Shown here in pieces: positions 61,532 to 64,000 of a DNA stretch of 64,000 nucleotides (positions within the stretch are counted from its first letter, which is position 1; every line of letters starts with the position of its first letter). The stretch covers positions 543,132 to 607,131 of the forward strand of contig SVAJ01000001.1 of the NCBI GenBank assembly GCA_015059435.1, read 5' to 3'. The DNA comes from Bacillota bacterium (lineage in GTDB: Bacteria; Bacillota_I; Bacilli_A; RF39; UBA660). The translations under genes were made by a program, and so were the position numbers. Below the pieces are notes generated by a model. The model saw only the letters and a list, made by a program, of their open reading frames with translations. It ran no database searches and was not told where the DNA came from.

Positions 61532-64000
61532 TGATAGAAGTAAATAAGTTTGATGCATTAAAAATTGGTATAGCTTCACCTGAAAAGATTCGTGAATGGT
61601 CTTATGGAGAAGTTAAAAAACCTGAAACAATTAACTATCGTACACTTCGTCCTGAACGTGATGGTTTATTCTGTGAAAAGATTTTTGGACCATCTAAAGA
61701 TTTTGAATGTGCTTGTGGTAAATACAAACGTGTTCGTTATAAAAATATAGTATGTGATAGATGTGGAGTTGAAGTTACTCGTTCTAAAGTTCGTCGTGAA
61801 CGTATGGGACATATTGAACTTGCTACTCCTGTATCTCACATTTGGTTCTTTAAAGGTGTTCCATCTCGTATGGGTCTTGTACTTGATATGAGTCCAAGAG
61901 ATTTGGAAGAAGTATTATACTTTGTTAGTTATGTAGTAATTGATAAAGGTAATGCACCATTAGAAAATAAGCAAACATTATCAGAAAAAGAATATCGTGC
62001 ATATTATGAAAAATATGGTACTGGATTCAAAGTTGGTATGGGTGCTGAAGCTATTAAAGAATTATTAAAGAAAGTAGATTTAGCTAAAGATATAGCTGAA
62101 ATAGAAAAAGAATTAGAAACTGCTCAAGGACAAAAGAGAACTAGACTTCTTAAGAGATTAGATGTACTTGATGCATTCTATAAATCAGGAAATAAACCTG
62201 AATGGATGATTATGGATTGTATCCCAGTTATACCTCCAGAACTTCGTCCTATGATTCAATTAGATGGTGGTCGTTTTGCAACAAGTGATTTAAATGATTT
62301 ATATAGACGTGTTATTAACCGTAATAATCGTTTAAAGAAACTTATTGATTTAGGAGCTCCTGGAATCATTATTCAAAATGAAAAACGTATGTTACAAGAA
62401 GCAGTAGATGCTTTATTCGATAATGGTAGACGTGGTAGAAGTGTTACAGGTGCCGGAAATCGTCCTTTGAAATCACTTTCTAGCATGTTAAAGGGTAAAC
62501 AAGGTCGTTTCCGTCAAAACTTATTAGGTAAACGTGTTGACTATTCTGGACGTTCAGTTATCGTTGTTGGTCCATCATTAAAGATGTATCAATGTGGTAT
62601 TCCAAAAGAAATGGCGCTAGAATTATTTAAGCCACATGTTATTCATGGTTTAGTAAGCAAAGATATTGCTCATAATATTAAAGCTGCTAAGAGACTTATT
62701 GATGCTCAAGATCCAGTTGTTTGGGATATAGTAGAAGAAGTAATCAAAGAGCATCCTGTTATGTTAAACCGTGCACCTACACTACATAGACTTGGTATTC
62801 AAGCATTTGAACCAATCTTAGTAGGTGGTAAAGCCATTAGACTTCATCCACTTGTTTGTCCAGCATTCAATGCGGATTTCGATGGAGACCAAATGGCTGT
62901 ACACGTTCCACTTTCAGAAGAAGCACAAGCTGAAGCAAGACTTTTAATGCTTGGTTCTAACAATATCTTACATCCAAAGAGTGGAGATCCTATCGTTACT
63001 CCTTCTCAAGACATGGTTTTAGGAAACTATTATATAACTATGGAAAAAGCTGGAGAAGATGGAGAAGGTCGTGTATTTAAAGATGCTAATGAAGCATTAA
63101 TGGCATATGAAAGAAGAGAAATTACTCTTCATACTCGTATTGCTTTACCTGTTGATTCATTTAAACATAAATTATTTACTGAAAGTCAAAAAGGTAAATA
63201 TTTAGTTACAACAGTTGGTAAAATTAAATTTAATGAAATATTACCAGATTCATTTGCTTATATAAATGAACCTACTGATGATAATATTTCTAATATTACA
63301 CCAAGTAAATATTTCTTAGAAAAGGGTACTAATATTAAAGAAGCTATTGCTTCTATGGATATAGTTAAACCATTTGCTAAAGGAACATTAGAAAAAATAA
63401 TCGCTCAAGTATTTAAGCGTTATAAAACTACTGAAACATCTACAATGCTTGATAATTTAAAAGATTTAGGATTTAAATATTCTACAATTTCTGGAATTAC
63501 AGTTAGTATGGCAGATGTTGAAATTAGTAAAGATAAACATAAAATAGTTGAAGAAGCTCAAAAAGTTGTTGATAAAATTAATAAACAATATAAACGTGGT
63601 TTAATTACTGAAGAAGAAAGATTTAATAAAGTAATTGATACATGGAATAATGCAACAGATGAAGTTAAAGCTGAACTTGAAGGTGTTTCTCAAACAGATA
63701 TTGATAACCCAATCTTCATCATGATGAACTCTAAAGCTCGTGGTAATATCTCAAACTTTACTCAAGTTGCTGGTATGCGTGGTATCATGGCTAAGCCAGA
63801 TGGTACTCCAGTTGAAATTCCAATCCTTTCAAACTTTATTGAAGGACTTAGTGTTGCTGAATTCTTCTTATCTACACATGGTGCTCGTAAAGGTTCTGCC
63901 GATACAGCGTTAAAAACTGCAGATTCAGGATACTTAACACGTCGTTTAGTTGATGTTTCTCAAGATATGATTGTTAGAGAAGAAGATTGTGGTACTGATC
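61531..64000 (+). CDS. rpoC: RNA polymerase beta prime subunit (3' end outside window)
   Basis: The frame opens at ATG 61531 ([17 protein letters not shown]) and remains open to the window end: 823 codons seen. The zinc site [22 protein letters not shown] near 59-80, the catalytic [12 protein letters not shown] near 448, and [17 protein letters not shown]-like text are visible. The ribosome site GAGGAAGGAG lies within the end of rpoB. The C-terminal part lies outside the window. Confidence 0.98.
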   Translation, partial: MIEVNKFDALKIGIASPEKIREWSYGEVKKPETINYRTLRPERDGLFCEKIFGPSKDFECACGKYKRVRYKNIVCDRCGVEVTRSKVRRERMGHIELATPVSHIWFFKGVPSRMGLVLDMSPRDLEEVLYFVSYVVIDKGNAPLENKQTLSEKEYRAYYEKYGTGFKVGMGAEAIKELLKKVDLAKDIAEIEKELETAQGQKRTRLLKRLDVLDAFYKSGNKPEWMIMDCIPVIPPELRPMIQLDGGRFATSDLNDLYRRVINRNNRLKKLIDLGAPGIIIQNEKRMLQEAVDALFDNGRRGRSVTGAGNRPLKSLSSMLKGKQGRFRQNLLGKRVDYSGRSVIVVGPSLKMYQCGIPKEMALELFKPHVIHGLVSKDIAHNIKAAKRLIDAQDPVVWDIVEEVIKEHPVMLNRAPTLHRLGIQAFEPILVGGKAIRLHPLVCPAFNADFDGDQMAVHVPLSEEAQAEARLLMLGSNNILHPKSGDPIVTPSQDMVLGNYYITMEKAGEDGEGRVFKDANEALMAYERREITLHTRIALPVDSFKHKLFTESQKGKYLVTTVGKIKFNEILPDSFAYINEPTDDNISNITPSKYFLEKGTNIKEAIASMDIVKPFAKGTLEKIIAQVFKRYKTTETSTMLDNLKDLGFKYSTISGITVSMADVEISKDKHKIVEEAQKVVDKINKQYKRGLITEEERFNKVIDTWNNATDEVKAELEGVSQTDIDNPIFIMMNSKARGNISNFTQVAGMRGIMAKPDGTPVEIPILSNFIEGLSVAEFFLSTHGARKGSADTALKTADSGYLTRRLVDVSQDMIVREEDCGTD

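Noticed and set aside
1-64000. Mycoplasma genetic code (TGA as Trp), suggested by high AT content
   Set aside because: TGA ends several conserved genes at the right place and Trp is encoded by TGG.

Overview
The window is about 64 kb of very AT-rich DNA in which essentially every gene lies on the + strand. Codon use is strongly AT-biased and TGA is a true stop (it ends essC, the yabG-like gene, ricT and the bofA-like gene), so this is not a mycoplasma using code 4. Gene content and order are those of the replication-origin region of a low-GC Bacillota. They run from dnaA-dnaN-recF-gyrB-gyrA, through dnaX-ybaB-recR, holB-ricT, pth-mfd, metG-tatD, ksgA-yabG-veg-spoVG, yabP-yabQ-divIC-tilS-ftsH and clpC-cysS-mrnC-rlmB-sigH, to secE-nusG-L11-L1-L10-L7/L12-rpoB-rpoC. 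The best guess is an uncultured or gut-type Bacilli/Erysipelotrichia-like lineage, inferred from gene order and base composition only. Many sporulation-linked genes (bofA, ricT, spoVT, yabG, spoVG, yabP, yabQ, sigH-like) point to a spore-former or a recent descendant of one.

Layout. 1-8.7 kb: origin and replication genes (dnaA truncated by the window edge, dnaN, a ComK-like regulator in an unusual place, recF, gyrase). 8.7-9.3 kb: a tandem array of ~70-bp units, each carrying one ParB parS palindrome and one Noc-type palindrome. 9.37-9.44 kb: the SRP RNA. 9.5-20.6 kb: tadA, clamp loader, recombination and translation-quality genes, and mfd. 20.7-31.2 kb: spoVT, a T-box leader with a Nudix gene and metG, tatD, a 3D-domain protein, a SipW-like signal peptidase with two related exported proteins, ksgA, spore genes, an ADP-ribosyltransferase-like protein and divIC. 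31.2-46.8 kb: tilS, ftsH, mscL, dusB, lysS, a YfcC-type carrier, a cupin, clpC, cysS, mrnC, rlmB, a SigH-like sigma factor and a pseudokinase-like membrane protein. 46.9-50.2 kb: secE, nusG and ribosomal proteins with RNA leaders. 50.2-51.0 kb: two gene-free stretches with their own promoters, stems and terminators, probably structured RNAs. 51.0-57.2 kb: a reduced type VII secretion locus (EssC, YukD/EsaB, an acidic protein, two small helical proteins). 57.3 kb to the end: ybxB-like methyltransferase, rpoB, and rpoC cut by the window edge.

The most unusual elements are the interleaved parS/Noc-site array, the type VII locus embedded in the L7/L12-rpoB interval with an EssB-like protein beside secE, the two unassigned RNA candidates, an ADP-ribosyltransferase-like gene next to spoVG, an FtsH with a Rho_N-like tail, and a ComK-like gene between dnaN and recF. 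Intrinsic terminators repeatedly overlap stop codons, indicating compact gene spacing. No tRNA, rRNA, CRISPR array or insertion sequence was recognised.
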